Shown: positions 17,386-25,809, numbered from the stretch's first letter. The stretch is 35,033 nucleotides of DNA from Candidatus Rifleibacteriota bacterium (GCA_028689875.1 JAQVCG010000018.1:1-35033); one strand, 5' to 3'. The notes: generated from the sequence alone by a model not told the origin. Numbers and translations are program-made.

Positions 17386-18150
17386 ATGGATAAAAATTTT
17401 GATGATTTGGCCGAAAATCTTAAGTTAGGGGTTTATGGCTCAGGTAAAGGTAAAGTGCGTTTGTCTGTTTTAAAGTATGACATTACGCGCAATATACCCG
17501 AGATCGAATGTAAAAAAAACTTAAGTATTTTAGACGCGGGCGGAGGCATGGGGCAGATTTCTCGCTGGTTGGCCGCGAAGGGGCATGAAGTGCTTCTGGC
17601 TGATGTTTCTGAGCAAATGCTCGCAATTGCCAAAGAAGAAAATATAAAAGAGTCGCTGCAAGATAAAATTAAAATTGTTCGAGCCGCTATTCAAGAATTG
17701 CCACAGCTTTTAAAAGGGCAGACTTTTGATTTAATTCTTTTACACGGAGTAATAGAATGGATGGAAAAACCAATTGAAGGTTTTGAATGTCTGATTCCTC
17801 TTTTGAAGCCAAACGGAGTTGTTTCATTATTGTTCCACAATCTCGATAAACTTATCATGAAATGGGGAATTAATTCGCAATACGAAAAAGCTTTGCCCGG
17901 TAAACCTTGCAAAACGAAAAAGCTTACGCCTAGTAATTCCCTAAGTTACAGAGATTTAGAGCCGGTATTCGACAAAAATAGATTCGATGTGGTCTCAAAA
18001 GCCGGAGTCAGAATATTTTACGGTTTTTTTGCTAAGTTAACAACTGAAGCGGTGGATGAGACGTTTGAGTTAGAAAAAAAATACCTTTACACAGAACCAT
18101 TTGCCTCTATGGGCGAGCATATACACTACATTTTACGTAAAAAGAGTTAA
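17386..18150 (+). CDS. cmoM: CmoM-like tRNA carboxymethoxyuridine methyltransferase (SmtA family)
   Basis: A class I SAM-dependent methyltransferase whose whole length resembles E. coli CmoM (formerly SmtA), which methylates 5-carboxymethoxyuridine at tRNA position 34. Matching phrases are the N-terminal NFDDLAENL with VYGSGKGKVR, SAM motif I LDAGGGMGQ (about 50-57), GHEVLLADVSEQML, LILLHGVIEW, the NGVVSLLFHN strand, and a C-terminal ELEKKYLYTEPFASMGEHIHY block. The start at 17386 is chosen because it gives the MDKNFDD N-terminus matching the family; the frame is open 20 codons further upstream but that overlaps the zinc-ribbon gene. Length about 254 aa. Its substrate would require CmoA and CmoB, neither of which is in this window. 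Confidence 0.8.
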   Translation: MDKNFDDLAENLKLGVYGSGKGKVRLSVLKYDITRNIPEIECKKNLSILDAGGGMGQISRWLAAKGHEVLLADVSEQMLAIAKEENIKESLQDKIKIVRAAIQELPQLLKGQTFDLILLHGVIEWMEKPIEGFECLIPLLKPNGVVSLLFHNLDKLIMKWGINSQYEKALPGKPCKTKKLTPSNSLSYRDLEPVFDKNRFDVVSKAGVRIFYGFFAKLTTEAVDETFELEKKYLYTEPFASMGEHIHYILRKKS

Positions 18151-18158
18151 GCAAGATT

Positions 18159-19565
18159 ATGAAGAGTAGAGAACAAACGAAGGAGTTAGAGACGCTGCCT
18201 GTTTCGCGGCTTTTATTTAAATTTGCGGTACCGGCAATGACCGGAACTTTTGTAAACTCGATGTATAATGTGGTTGACAGAATGTTTTTGGGGCATTATG
18301 TGGGCGAAATGGGTATAGCCGCTACCACTGTAGTTATGCCTATGATGATGATTGTTATGGCGGTCGGCATGCTGATCGCTTTTGGCAGCAACTCTCAAAT
18401 GTCTATAAAGCTCGGCGAAAAAAACTACGACGAGGCCGAAAAGCTTTTGGGGCAGGGCTGGTTTATGTTCGTTACTACTTCTTTGCTTATAACTGTATTT
18501 TCTATATGGAATATGGATACGCTGCTTAGGCTGTTTGGCGCAAGTGATAATGTTCTGCCCTATGCACGCAGTTATGCCGTAATTATTATGCTTGGCAACG
18601 TTGTGCACGAAATTTCTTTTGGTGCAAACAATTTTGTTCGTGGAGAAGGCAACCCGCGTTTTGCAATGATAACCATGATTATTGGCGGAATTGTGAATAT
18701 AATTATGGACTACATATTTATTGTCAGAATGGGTTGGGGCATGGAAGGTGCGGCTTGGGCAACGGTTATCGGTTACAGCTGTTCGGCGTTTTGGGTTCTT
18801 TCTTACTATTTAAGAGGTAAGAGCGTCGTTAAGCTCAAGTTTAGCAACTTTAAACTGCATAGCGGCTTGGTGAACCGAGTTATGGTAATGGGCTCGCCAA
18901 GTTTTATAATGAATATGATAGCCAGTGTTCAGGCGTCGATTTTTAATAATCAGCTCCTTAAATTTGGCGGTGACGTGGCAGTATCGACCATGGGCGTAAT
19001 TATGAGCTTTAACTTTTTTTGGCTAATGTTTGTTATAGGTATGTCGCAAGGTATGCAGCCTGTTGTCGGCTATAATTACGGTGCACAAAAATTTGATAGG
19101 GTAAAGCGTGCTCTTTATGGGTCTTTTGCGGCAGTCACTGTTATGTGCACTGTTTTGTTTATTGTTGTGCAGGTTTTTCCCGAATATATTTTTAAACTGT
19201 TTGTAAGCAACGGGGAATCAAGCATTATGAAAATCGGGCCTAAAGCGATTCAAGATGTGTTTATTCTGTTGCCGATTATAGGTTACTTAGTTATTTGCGC
19301 GAACTATTTTCAGTTCACGGGCAGACCCATGGTCAGTTTAGCTCTTACTTTGCTGAGACAGGTTGTGTTCTTGATTCCGTCTCTGCTTATTCTGCCCAAA
19401 TATATAGGAATTCTGGGAGTTTGGTATTCTCTGCCCCTGGCAGATGTTGGTGCACTGATTTTTACTTTGTATTTCTATATCAAGGAATTAAAAGTTTTGC
19501 GTGTATTGATCGCGGAGCAGCGGGCAAAAGAGAGCGCGGCGGTACTTTTTGCGCCGGCCGCCTAA
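18159..19565 (+). CDS. MATE-family multidrug/metabolite exporter
   Basis: A 468-aa inner-membrane antiporter with about 12 hydrophobic helices in two similar halves. The N-terminal half opens with the family phrase LLFKFAVPAMTGTFVNSMYNVVDRMFLG, and the second half has SPSFIMNMIASVQASIFNNQLL followed by GMSQGMQPVVGYNYGAQ, the usual MATE signature in TM7-8. It looks closer to the NorM/MepA-type branches than to DinF. It starts 8 bases after cmoM with only a weak ribosome binding site, so translation is probably coupled. A strong bidirectional terminator follows. The coupling ion and substrate cannot be read from sequence. Confidence 0.93.
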   Translation: MKSREQTKELETLPVSRLLFKFAVPAMTGTFVNSMYNVVDRMFLGHYVGEMGIAATTVVMPMMMIVMAVGMLIAFGSNSQMSIKLGEKNYDEAEKLLGQGWFMFVTTSLLITVFSIWNMDTLLRLFGASDNVLPYARSYAVIIMLGNVVHEISFGANNFVRGEGNPRFAMITMIIGGIVNIIMDYIFIVRMGWGMEGAAWATVIGYSCSAFWVLSYYLRGKSVVKLKFSNFKLHSGLVNRVMVMGSPSFIMNMIASVQASIFNNQLLKFGGDVAVSTMGVIMSFNFFWLMFVIGMSQGMQPVVGYNYGAQKFDRVKRALYGSFAAVTVMCTVLFIVVQVFPEYIFKLFVSNGESSIMKIGPKAIQDVFILLPIIGYLVICANYFQFTGRPMVSLALTLLRQVVFLIPSLLILPKYIGILGVWYSLPLADVGALIFTLYFYIKELKVLRVLIAEQRAKESAAVLFAPAA

Positions 19566-19582
19566 AAATTGTTGCGGCATGA

Positions 19583-19620
19583 AACAAAAAGGCCTGAGCG
19601 CGAACTCGGGCCTTTTTGTT
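19583..19620. terminator. Bidirectional terminator between MATE and xdhC
   Basis: A 16-bp stem (19583-19598 with 19605-19620, one G-U pair) closing a 6-base loop. Runs of A on the left and T on the right flank the GC-rich core, so it works in both directions between convergent genes. Confidence 0.88.
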
Positions 19621-19624
19621 TATA

Positions 19625-20431
19625 TTACAGTTTCTGAGCCGGGTTGTATCTAATCTCGCGCCCGTTTCTTAAGGCAACTATCTGCGCCATAATTTCGATT
19701 ACAATTTCTTCGGGGGTTGTGCTGCCGAGGCTTATTCCGATGGGGGTGTAAATGTTGTCGACCTTTTTGGGGTCAAAACCTCTTTCTTTTAGAGAAGCCC
19801 TGAAAGCGGCTGACTTTTTGCCGGAACCTACAAGACCAATGTATGCGGCATTTGAATTCAGCACGTATTCTATGGTTTCTCGGTCTTTTACGTGCCCCGG
19901 GGTAGCCACTATAATGTAGCTGTTTTCGTCTATTCTGGCGGCTTCTACTGCATCTTTGTATGGCTTGCAAATTACTTCGATATCGTCGGGGAAAACGGCT
20001 TCAGATGCAAATTCGGGGCGTTCATCGGCTATGGTTACCCTGAACCTTGAAAGGTTTGCAACTTTGGCCAATAAACAGCCTATGTGACCGGCACCGAAAA
20101 TAATCATGCGGGGTTCGCTGTTCTGAAGTTCGATTAAAACTTTAGATTCGCCGCCGCAAACGGGGTCGCCTCCAAACATGTCGCTATTCGACATGTCAAA
20201 ATTTAATACGGTCGAGCCGCCGGTTACAAACAAATCAAGGGCCGCTTCTTTTGCGTGGTTTTCATTAATACCGCCGCCTATTGTGCCCACGGTTTTGCCG
20301 TCTCTGAAGACAATCATTTTTTGCCCGACTTTGCCGGGACTACTGCCTATGGTTTCAATCACCGTGCATAAAACAAATGACTGATTGGTATTGTATGCTT
20401 TTTGTAATTCTGTGTAGAACTCTATCGCCAT
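19625..20431 (-). CDS. XdhC/CoxI-family protein
   Basis: XdhC proteins bind molybdenum cofactor and help insert the sulfurated cofactor into xanthine dehydrogenase-type enzymes. The N-terminal XdhC_CoxI part has VIETIGSSPGKVGQKMIV, TIGGGINE and the DPVCGGESKVLI motif with Cys92. The C-terminal XdhC_C part is Rossmann-like (MIIFGAGHIGCLLAKVAN, about 109-126), followed by IIVATPGHVKDRE and GLVGSGKK. I place the start at the ATG at 20431 because GGAG lies 6 bases before it; the frame opens 4 codons earlier at an ATG with no such site. Length about 268 aa. No molybdenum hydroxylase or cofactor gene is nearby, so its client is elsewhere. Confidence 0.86.
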   Translation of the reverse strand: MAIEFYTELQKAYNTNQSFVLCTVIETIGSSPGKVGQKMIVFRDGKTVGTIGGGINENHAKEAALDLFVTGGSTVLNFDMSNSDMFGGDPVCGGESKVLIELQNSEPRMIIFGAGHIGCLLAKVANLSRFRVTIADERPEFASEAVFPDDIEVICKPYKDAVEAARIDENSYIIVATPGHVKDRETIEYVLNSNAAYIGLVGSGKKSAAFRASLKERGFDPKKVDNIYTPIGISLGSTTPEEIVIEIMAQIVALRNGREIRYNPAQKL

Positions 20432-20437
20432 TATGGT

Positions 20438-20441
20438 CTCC
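20438..20441 (-). promoter_or_regulatory. Ribosome binding site deciding the XdhC start
   Basis: GGAG on the minus strand, 6 bases before the ATG at 20431 and inside the alternative four-codon extension. It favours the shorter protein. Confidence 0.6.
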
Positions 20442-20472
20442 ATTTAAAAACTGTTTTCTACTACCAAATGCT

Positions 20473-20501
20473 ATTATATCCTATTTATTCGTTATGGGCA
20501 A
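20473..20501 (-). promoter_or_regulatory. Candidate xdhC promoter
   Basis: -35 TTGCCC (20496-20501), 17-base spacer, perfect -10 TATAAT (20473-20478) on the minus strand. It gives a leader of about 35 bases. Confidence 0.5.
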
Positions 20502-20537
20502 GATTTTAGCTTATAAGAAAAAGTCATTAACTTTTTT

Positions 20538-20566
20538 TTGCATAACGCCGATGTATTGTCTGTAAA
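20538..20566 (+). promoter_or_regulatory. Candidate promoter of the DNA methyltransferase gene
   Basis: -35 TTGCAT (20538-20543), 17-base spacer, weaker -10 TGTAAA (20561-20566), about 20 bases ahead of the ATG at 20586. Confidence 0.4.
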
Positions 20567-20576
20567 AAAGAAAAGT

Positions 20577-20581
20577 GGAGG
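20577..20581 (+). promoter_or_regulatory. Ribosome binding site deciding the methyltransferase start
   Basis: GGAGG, 4 bases before the ATG at 20586. It excludes the longer open frame beginning at 20538. Confidence 0.7.
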
Positions 20582-20585
20582 CAAT

Positions 20586-21779
20586 ATGAGCGCCCTGACC
20601 CTTGCAAACAATGAATATGACTATTTGGATACCCCTCTCGGAAGTGTGCCTCGCATCTTCGACGAGTTTTGGACAGCCAAGCAAAGACAAATGCATTCGC
20701 TGCATTATTCAAATTCTTATCGTGCTTCGTTCAAACCTGAACTTCCTGATTTTTTCATAAGTAAGTTTACGAATAAAGGCGATGTGGTGGGCGACCCGTT
20801 CGGCGGGCGCGGAACGACAGCTTTACAGGCTGCTTTGAGCGGACGTATTGCTTTGAGCAATGACGTTAATCCTCTTTCTGAACGCATTGCTTACCCGAAA
20901 CTTCACCCCGTAACTATTGAAGAAATTGAAAAGCGCCTCAATAAAATAAATCTTACTAAAGACGTTGACCTGTCAGCTGAAGAAGACATGTCAATGTTTT
21001 ATCACCCCGATACATATAAAGAAATTATAAATCTTAAAAATTATCTTAAAACCCATCGTGATGACGTTGACAGATTTATCGAAATGATTGCTTTGTCAAG
21101 ATTGCACGGTCATTCAACCGGATTCTTCTCTGCTTATTCGTTTCCGCAAATTTCTATTCCGAAGTATCGTCAGCAGAAAATTAACGAAACCAGACAAGAA
21201 GGTCCCGAATACCGTGAAATTAAGTCACGAATAATTAAAAAAGCGAAAGACACGCTGAAAAGCGGACAATTAGAGACACTGAACGCTAATTCCAAAAAAC
21301 ATATCTTTACGACCGGTGATGCGCGAAACTTGTGTGGCTGGAAAGATAACAGCGTTAATCTCGTGGTGACTTCGCCGCCGTTTTTGAATCAGGTTGATTA
21401 TGTGCAAGACACTTGGATCGAAAATTGGTTTTGTGGAATTGCTCGCGAAGAAGTGGACGGCAAAATTGTGCAGACGCCCAATTTAAGCGAATGGTCACAG
21501 TTTATTTCTGATGTTCTCTCTGATTTGCACAGAGTTTTGGTGCCGGGCGGAATCGTGGCAATGGAAGTCGGAGAAGTGAAATATCAGGGCAAAATTTTGA
21601 ATCTCGATGAAATAGTGCTTGGTTTGACTTGTTCAAGAAGCCACAATATGCATCAGTTCAAGGTTAATGAAATTTATGTACAGAGTCAGCAGTTTACGAA
21701 GCTGGCAAATTGTTTTAACGTGTCGAATAATAAAAAAGGAACTAATACTAACCGCATTCTTGTAATGGAAAGAATGTGA
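20586..21779 (+). CDS. Orphan DNA methyltransferase (N6-adenine or N4-cytosine type)
   Basis: A SAM-dependent amino-methyltransferase, 397 aa. SAM motif I reads DPFGGRGTTALQAAL (about 70-84), followed by the ribose-binding acid in NDVNPLSER. The catalytic motif IV is TSPPF (about 262-266), preceded by GDARNLCGWKDNSVNLVV. Motif I thus precedes motif IV with a spacer of about 185 residues that probably holds the target-recognition region. The start at 20586 is set by GGAGG at 20577-20581; the frame is open 16 codons further upstream without support. No restriction gene is adjacent, so it looks like a solitary methyltransferase for regulation or protection. An RNA target of the TRM-G10 kind is less likely, given TSPPF rather than DPPY. 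The recognition site is unknown. Confidence 0.82.
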   Translation: MSALTLANNEYDYLDTPLGSVPRIFDEFWTAKQRQMHSLHYSNSYRASFKPELPDFFISKFTNKGDVVGDPFGGRGTTALQAALSGRIALSNDVNPLSERIAYPKLHPVTIEEIEKRLNKINLTKDVDLSAEEDMSMFYHPDTYKEIINLKNYLKTHRDDVDRFIEMIALSRLHGHSTGFFSAYSFPQISIPKYRQQKINETRQEGPEYREIKSRIIKKAKDTLKSGQLETLNANSKKHIFTTGDARNLCGWKDNSVNLVVTSPPFLNQVDYVQDTWIENWFCGIAREEVDGKIVQTPNLSEWSQFISDVLSDLHRVLVPGGIVAMEVGEVKYQGKILNLDEIVLGLTCSRSHNMHQFKVNEIYVQSQQFTKLANCFNVSNNKKGTNTNRILVMERM

Positions 21780-21804
21780 CAAATCTTGTCAGGAGGCAAA
21801 TAGC

Positions 21805-22293
21805 ATGATTACTACCCCAATGGATATTTTTCAAAGAGAATTTACCAGAAAAAGCATCGGCGGTCTCGACGAAAACGAAGTTTATAGCTTTCTGAAAAAG
21901 ATTGGCCGTGAATATGAGACTCTTTATGCCGAAAATAAGGCATTAAAAGACCAGGCGCAGCGCTTGAGCGGGCAAATGCAAGACTATCTTGAGCTCGAAA
22001 AAACTATTAAACAAACGGTTATCACTGCTCAAAAGCAATCAAGCGACCTTAAAGATAATGCCGAAAAGGAAGCTGAGCTTATTGTTAAAGAAGCGGAACT
22101 GCAGTCTGAAAGAATTTTAGACGAAGCACGCAGCGAAGCCGAGCAGATTAGCAGAGAAATTCGTGAGCTTAAAAAACAGAAAAGGACCTTAAAAGTTGAA
22201 TTGAGAACCGTTCTTGAATCTTATTTATCAATGCTTCACGAAGACGGCCCCTCTTATAACAGAAACCTTGAATCCTTTCCTAAGGCCGCTTAA
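21805..22293 (+). CDS. DivIVA-domain protein
   Basis: A 162-aa coiled-coil protein. The N-terminus (PMDIFQREFTRKSIGGLDENEVYSFL) matches the DivIVA lipid-binding domain, including the FxRK and the D-E-x-E-V-x-x-F-L pattern. The rest is a long coiled coil (about 35-145) ending in a short non-helical tail. DivIVA-type proteins bind curved membrane at poles and septa and recruit division, wall or chromosome-positioning partners. A strong AGGAGG precedes the ATG. It lies 25 bases after the DNA methyltransferase stop, so they may be cotranscribed, and a good terminator follows. Possible partners here are the FtsQAZ proteins encoded about 9 kb away (inference). Confidence 0.88.
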   Translation: MITTPMDIFQREFTRKSIGGLDENEVYSFLKKIGREYETLYAENKALKDQAQRLSGQMQDYLELEKTIKQTVITAQKQSSDLKDNAEKEAELIVKEAELQSERILDEARSEAEQISREIRELKKQKRTLKVELRTVLESYLSMLHEDGPSYNRNLESFPKAA

Positions 22294-22315
22294 TTAAGCA
22301 TATTATTTTGTAATG

Positions 22316-22349
22316 AAAAAGAGACAAATGCTTATGTTTGTCTCTTTTT
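22316..22349 (+). terminator. Terminator after the DivIVA gene
   Basis: A 13-bp perfect stem (22316-22328 with 22337-22349), 8-base loop and a T run at the 3' side, 23 bases after the stop. Confidence 0.88.
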
Positions 22350-22388
22350 TTATGTACACAATTTTAAGCTTATGAGATTAAGTTTATA

Positions 22389-22417
22389 TTGTCTTTATTA
22401 AAAATAAAGTGTATCAT
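22389..22417 (+). promoter_or_regulatory. Candidate trxA-glgB promoter
   Basis: -35 TTGTCT (22389-22394), 17-base spacer, -10 TATCAT (22412-22417). It lies between the DivIVA terminator and trxA and gives a leader of about 25 bases that contains GAGGAG at 22436-22441. Confidence 0.6.
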
Positions 22418-22448
22418 TCAAACAAATCTACTTATGAGGAGAGTTGAC

Positions 22449-22763
22449 ATGGCTACAGAATTGAACAAAAACACCTTTAAAAGTGAAATTATTGATGCAA
22501 AAGCAAATGCTCTTGTTGATTTTTATGCTCCATGGTGCGGACCGTGCAGAATGATGGGCCCTATTATCGACAGCCTTGCTACAAAATTTCCGAATGCAAA
22601 AATTGTTAAGGTTAATATAGACGAAAACCCTGAAATTGCAGAAGCTTACAATGTATCAGTTATTCCTACACTTGTTTTTTTCAAGGGTGGCGAAGCTGTT
22701 CATACACAGGTTGGAGTTGTTGCCGAAGCCGAATTGGCAAAACAAATACAAGAAAAACTTTAA
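22449..22763 (+). CDS. trxA: Thioredoxin
   Basis: A general cytoplasmic disulfide reductase, 104 aa, the usual size. The active site WCGPC lies at 29-33 in the context DFYAPWCGPCRMMGP, and the cis-proline loop VIPTLVFF follows. The start is the ATG at 22449, preceded by GAGGAG; the frame is open for 20 more codons upstream, but that region holds the promoter. It is followed after 9 bases by glgB, an unusual partner that suggests cotranscription. No thioredoxin reductase is in the window. Confidence 0.97.
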   Translation: MATELNKNTFKSEIIDAKANALVDFYAPWCGPCRMMGPIIDSLATKFPNAKIVKVNIDENPEIAEAYNVSVIPTLVFFKGGEAVHTQVGVVAEAELAKQIQEKL

Positions 22764-22772
22764 GGAATACTT

Positions 22773-24992
22773 ATGAATCGGATAATAGACAATGCGGCCG
22801 TTGAAAGGATTATAAATACTGATCATCATGATCCTTTTCAAATTCTCGGCATACATGAAACAGAATTTAATGGCAAAAAATGTGTGGCAGTAAGGGCTTT
22901 TTTACCTGATGCAGAAACCGCAGATGTCGTTGATACTTCAAACGGCGAAGCTTTTAAGATGAACAAACTTCATGACGCGGGTTTTTTTGAAGCGGTAATA
23001 ACTGCAAGAAAAAGTGTTTTTTCTTATAGACTGAAAAGTTATTATCCTAACGGAGCCAGCTCAGAGTTTTATGACTCATATGCATTTTTGCCAACCATCG
23101 GAGAAATGGATCAATACCTGTTCAGCGAAGGCAACCATCATGAACTTCATGATAAAATGGGTGCTCACGTCAAGTATTTTGATTATTTCGAAGATAAATT
23201 AGGCGGTATTTCATTCGCAGTGTGGGCACCTAACGCCAGAAGAGTAAGCGTTATAGGCGACTTTAACAACTGGGACGGCCGAAGACACGTTATGAGAACA
23301 CTCGGCAATTCCGGAATCTGGGAACTCTTTGTTCCCGGTCTGCAAGTAGGCCAAAATTATAAATTCGAAATCAAAACCAAAGAAGGCGCTTTGCTTGAAA
23401 AGATAGACCCATTTGCTTTTTATGCAGAAGTCAGACCTAAAACAGCAAGCAAAATATATGATATTTCGGGTTATGAATGGAAAGACGAAGAATGGATATG
23501 TGCAAGAGAAACCAAAAATCTTAAACGTGAACCAATCTCTGTTTACGAATGCCATTTGGGCTCATTCATGAGAAATCTTGAAGAAGGCAACCGCTTTATG
23601 ACCTATCGTGAATTGGCACCCATAATTGCCGATTACGTTAAACGCTTAGGTTATACTCATATCGAGCTTTTGCCCGTTACAGAGCATCCTCTTGATATTT
23701 CATGGGGTTACCAGGTAACAGGTTATTTTGCTCCCACAAGTCGCTTCGGAAGCCCGAAAGACTTCATGTATTTTGTCGACTACATGCATGAACAAGGCAT
23801 CGGGGTTATTCTTGACTGGGTTCCTGCGCACTTTCCAAAAGATTCGCACGGACTTGCCAAATTCGATGGCACCTGCTTATACGAACATGCTGACCCCAGA
23901 CAAGGCGAACACAAAGACTGGGATACTCTAATATTTAATTTCGGCAGAAATGAAGTTAAAAACTTTTTAATCAGCAGTGCTTTATTCTGGATAGACAAAT
24001 ACCATGTCGACGGTTTAAGAGTTGACGCTGTTGCTTCAATGCTTTATCTCGACTATTCAAGAAGTGCTAATGAATGGATACCGAATAAATTTGGCGGCCG
24101 CGAAAATCTCGAAGCCATCGAATTTTTGAAATATTTGAACAGCATTTGCCAGCAAAAGTTCCCCGGAACAATGAACATTGCCGAAGAATCAACGGCTTTC
24201 CCCGGAGTTTCAAAACCTTGTTCAGAAGGCGGTCTCGGCTTCACATTTAAGTGGAACATGGGTTGGATGAATGACACATTAAGTTACTTCAAAAAAGACC
24301 CTGTTTATCGCAGTTATCATCACAATGATTTAACTTTCCCCCTTATTTATGCGTTTACCGAAAACTTTGTTTATGTTCTTTCACACGACGAAGTTGTGCA
24401 CGGCAAAGGTAATTTGATAAATAAAATGCCCGGTGATTTCTGGCAAAAATTTGCTAATTTAAGGCTTTTATTCTCAATGATGTGGACAATGCCGGGCAAA
24501 AAATTGCTCTTTATGGGTACTGATTTCGGCCAGTGGAACGAATGGAACAGCAACCAAAGTCTTGATTGGCATCTTCTTGACTACGATTCTCACGAAGGTT
24601 TGCAGAGACTGGTTACTCATTTGAACCATCTTTATAAAACCGAAGAATCCTTGCATTCAAAAGATTGTGAATCTGACGGCTTTGAATGGATAAGCTTCGA
24701 AGATTCTGATCAGAGCGTTGTCAGTTGGATACGAAAGGGTGATAATCCCGATGAAATCACATTGTTCATCGCAAACTACACCCCCGTGCCACATAAGAAT
24801 TACAGAGTAGGCGTTCCCCGCGAAGGCTTCTACAAAGAAATTCTTAATTCAGACTCTGAAATGTATTTTGGCACTAACGTCGGCAACTTGGGCGGAAAAT
24901 GGTCTGAAAACCATTTTTGGAACAACAGACCCTTTTCTATTACCGTTGATTTGCCTCCCTTAGCGCTTATAGGCTTTAAGTTATCTATTTAA
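22773..24992 (+). CDS. glgB: 1,4-alpha-glucan branching enzyme
   Basis: Forms alpha-1,6 branches in glycogen. The 739-aa product has an N-terminal CBM48 region (about 15-115), a second CBM48 beta domain ([23 protein letters not shown], about 148-170), a GH13 TIM barrel, and a C-terminal all-beta domain. Catalytic residues align with E. coli GlgB at a constant offset of 13: nucleophile D418 in [10 protein letters not shown], acid/base E471 in [11 protein letters not shown], and the third acid near 539 in [12 protein letters not shown]. The [15 protein letters not shown] and [10 protein letters not shown] motifs are intact. AAGGA precedes the ATG, 9 bases after trxA. No other glycogen gene (glgA, C, P or X) is in the window. 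Confidence 0.97.
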   Translation: MNRIIDNAAVERIINTDHHDPFQILGIHETEFNGKKCVAVRAFLPDAETADVVDTSNGEAFKMNKLHDAGFFEAVITARKSVFSYRLKSYYPNGASSEFYDSYAFLPTIGEMDQYLFSEGNHHELHDKMGAHVKYFDYFEDKLGGISFAVWAPNARRVSVIGDFNNWDGRRHVMRTLGNSGIWELFVPGLQVGQNYKFEIKTKEGALLEKIDPFAFYAEVRPKTASKIYDISGYEWKDEEWICARETKNLKREPISVYECHLGSFMRNLEEGNRFMTYRELAPIIADYVKRLGYTHIELLPVTEHPLDISWGYQVTGYFAPTSRFGSPKDFMYFVDYMHEQGIGVILDWVPAHFPKDSHGLAKFDGTCLYEHADPRQGEHKDWDTLIFNFGRNEVKNFLISSALFWIDKYHVDGLRVDAVASMLYLDYSRSANEWIPNKFGGRENLEAIEFLKYLNSICQQKFPGTMNIAEESTAFPGVSKPCSEGGLGFTFKWNMGWMNDTLSYFKKDPVYRSYHHNDLTFPLIYAFTENFVYVLSHDEVVHGKGNLINKMPGDFWQKFANLRLLFSMMWTMPGKKLLFMGTDFGQWNEWNSNQSLDWHLLDYDSHEGLQRLVTHLNHLYKTEESLHSKDCESDGFEWISFEDSDQSVVSWIRKGDNPDEITLFIANYTPVPHKNYRVGVPREGFYKEILNSDSEMYFGTNVGNLGGKWSENHFWNNRPFSITVDLPPLALIGFKLSI

Positions 24993-25001
24993 ATAAGCAA
25001 T

Positions 25002-25053
25002 TTACAGATAAAAAAATACCACCCTTTTGAGGGTGGTATTTTTTTATCTGTAA
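25002..25053. terminator. Bidirectional terminator between glgB and the convergent gene
   Basis: A perfect 23-bp inverted repeat (25002-25024 with 25031-25053) with a 6-base loop. The core is GGGTGGTA/TACCACCC, flanked by A and T runs, so it terminates both strands. Confidence 0.9.
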
Positions 25054-25057
25054 GTAA

Positions 25058-25699
25058 TTATACTGTAACAGAGCCCTTAACTTCGTAATCAACACCGTCT
25101 GTGTTGATTTTTACGGTAGTTGTTCGTTTATAGCTATCATTGAATAAATGAGAGAATTCTTCGACCGCCGCTTTGGGGTCAACGGCATATCTTCTTTGAA
25201 ACTCAAGGCTTTCTTTGATAGAATCAAGCATCTGGGTTTTGCTGCTCAATTCGTTTATTTTACTCCGTGCATATTCATTGTTTGCGAAAAAATCTTCGAT
25301 TCGTTCTTTGTCGGGGTGAGGTGATTTAACGTAGACATTTTGATTAGGACTTATTCCGAGCTCTATTTCGGGGTCTCTTGAAATACCGTTCATAAAAGCA
25401 AATCTTCCAAAACTATCTTCGAGTTCTTTTGAAAGAGTTTCAATTTTTGGTTCCAGGCCTTCGATCGAAAAATCTTGAGGGTCGAAACTTGCAAGTAAAG
25501 GCAGAGAAAATGTTTTGCTCTCTTTATCGGTTGTGTTCTGTTCAGTTGACTGATTTTGCGCAATTTCAACAGTATCTTCGGTGATTTCAAACTTTTGTAT
25601 ATTTGAGGGTGCAATGCAGCCGCAGTGCCCCGGTTTCATGTTCTTGCCGCATTCTGCGTTCTGAAGTGAAGGCGGGCAATAAGTTGAATTGACATTCAT
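25058..25699 (-). CDS. Hypothetical protein, function not recognised
   Basis: A 213-aa protein I cannot assign. No signal peptide or membrane helix is visible. The N-terminal 30 residues carry four cysteines (positions 8, 17, 26 and 28, the last two as CGC), which could bind a metal or form disulfides. A polar, low-complexity linker (about 40-60) follows. The C-terminal half is helical and charged, with a block of GISPNQNVYVKSPHPDKERIEDFF, then DPKAAVEEFSHLFNDSYKRT and a final beta strand (VDYEVKGSVTV). GGAGG at 25707-25711 supports the start. It is a single gene, divergent from the TolC fusion, and a GCCGATAA box resembling a sigma-28 -10 element lies upstream. Confidence 0.72.
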   Translation of the reverse strand: MNVNSTYCPPSLQNAECGKNMKPGHCGCIAPSNIQKFEITEDTVEIAQNQSTEQNTTDKESKTFSLPLLASFDPQDFSIEGLEPKIETLSKELEDSFGRFAFMNGISRDPEIELGISPNQNVYVKSPHPDKERIEDFFANNEYARSKINELSSKTQMLDSIKESLEFQRRYAVDPKAAVEEFSHLFNDSYKRTTTVKINTDGVDYEVKGSVTV

Positions 25700-25744
25700 A
25701 ACTTGGCCTCCTATTTATATATATTTATGCCTATCTCTCGATAT

Positions 25745-25752
25745 TTATCGGC
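25745..25752 (-). promoter_or_regulatory. GCCGATAA box resembling a sigma-28 -10 element
   Basis: On the minus strand the octamer GCCGATAA matches the flagellar sigma-28 -10 consensus exactly. No good TAAA-type -35 is at the usual distance, so it may be chance. It lies about 45 bases before the hypothetical gene's start. Confidence 0.25.
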
Positions 25753-25780
25753 ATTTTACGCTAAAAAATGAAGGGCTTTG

Positions 25781-25809
25781 TTACAAAATGTTGAAATATC
25801 TGTTAATAT
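25781..25809 (+). promoter_or_regulatory. Weak candidate promoter of the TolC fusion gene
   Basis: -35 TTACAA (25781-25786), 17-base spacer, -10 TAATAT (25804-25809). The -35 is poor. AGGAG near 25824 serves the ATG at 25840. Confidence 0.35.

Noticed and set aside
20586-21779. Restriction-modification system
   Set aside because: Only the methyltransferase is present; the neighbours are XdhC and DivIVA, with no endonuclease or specificity gene.
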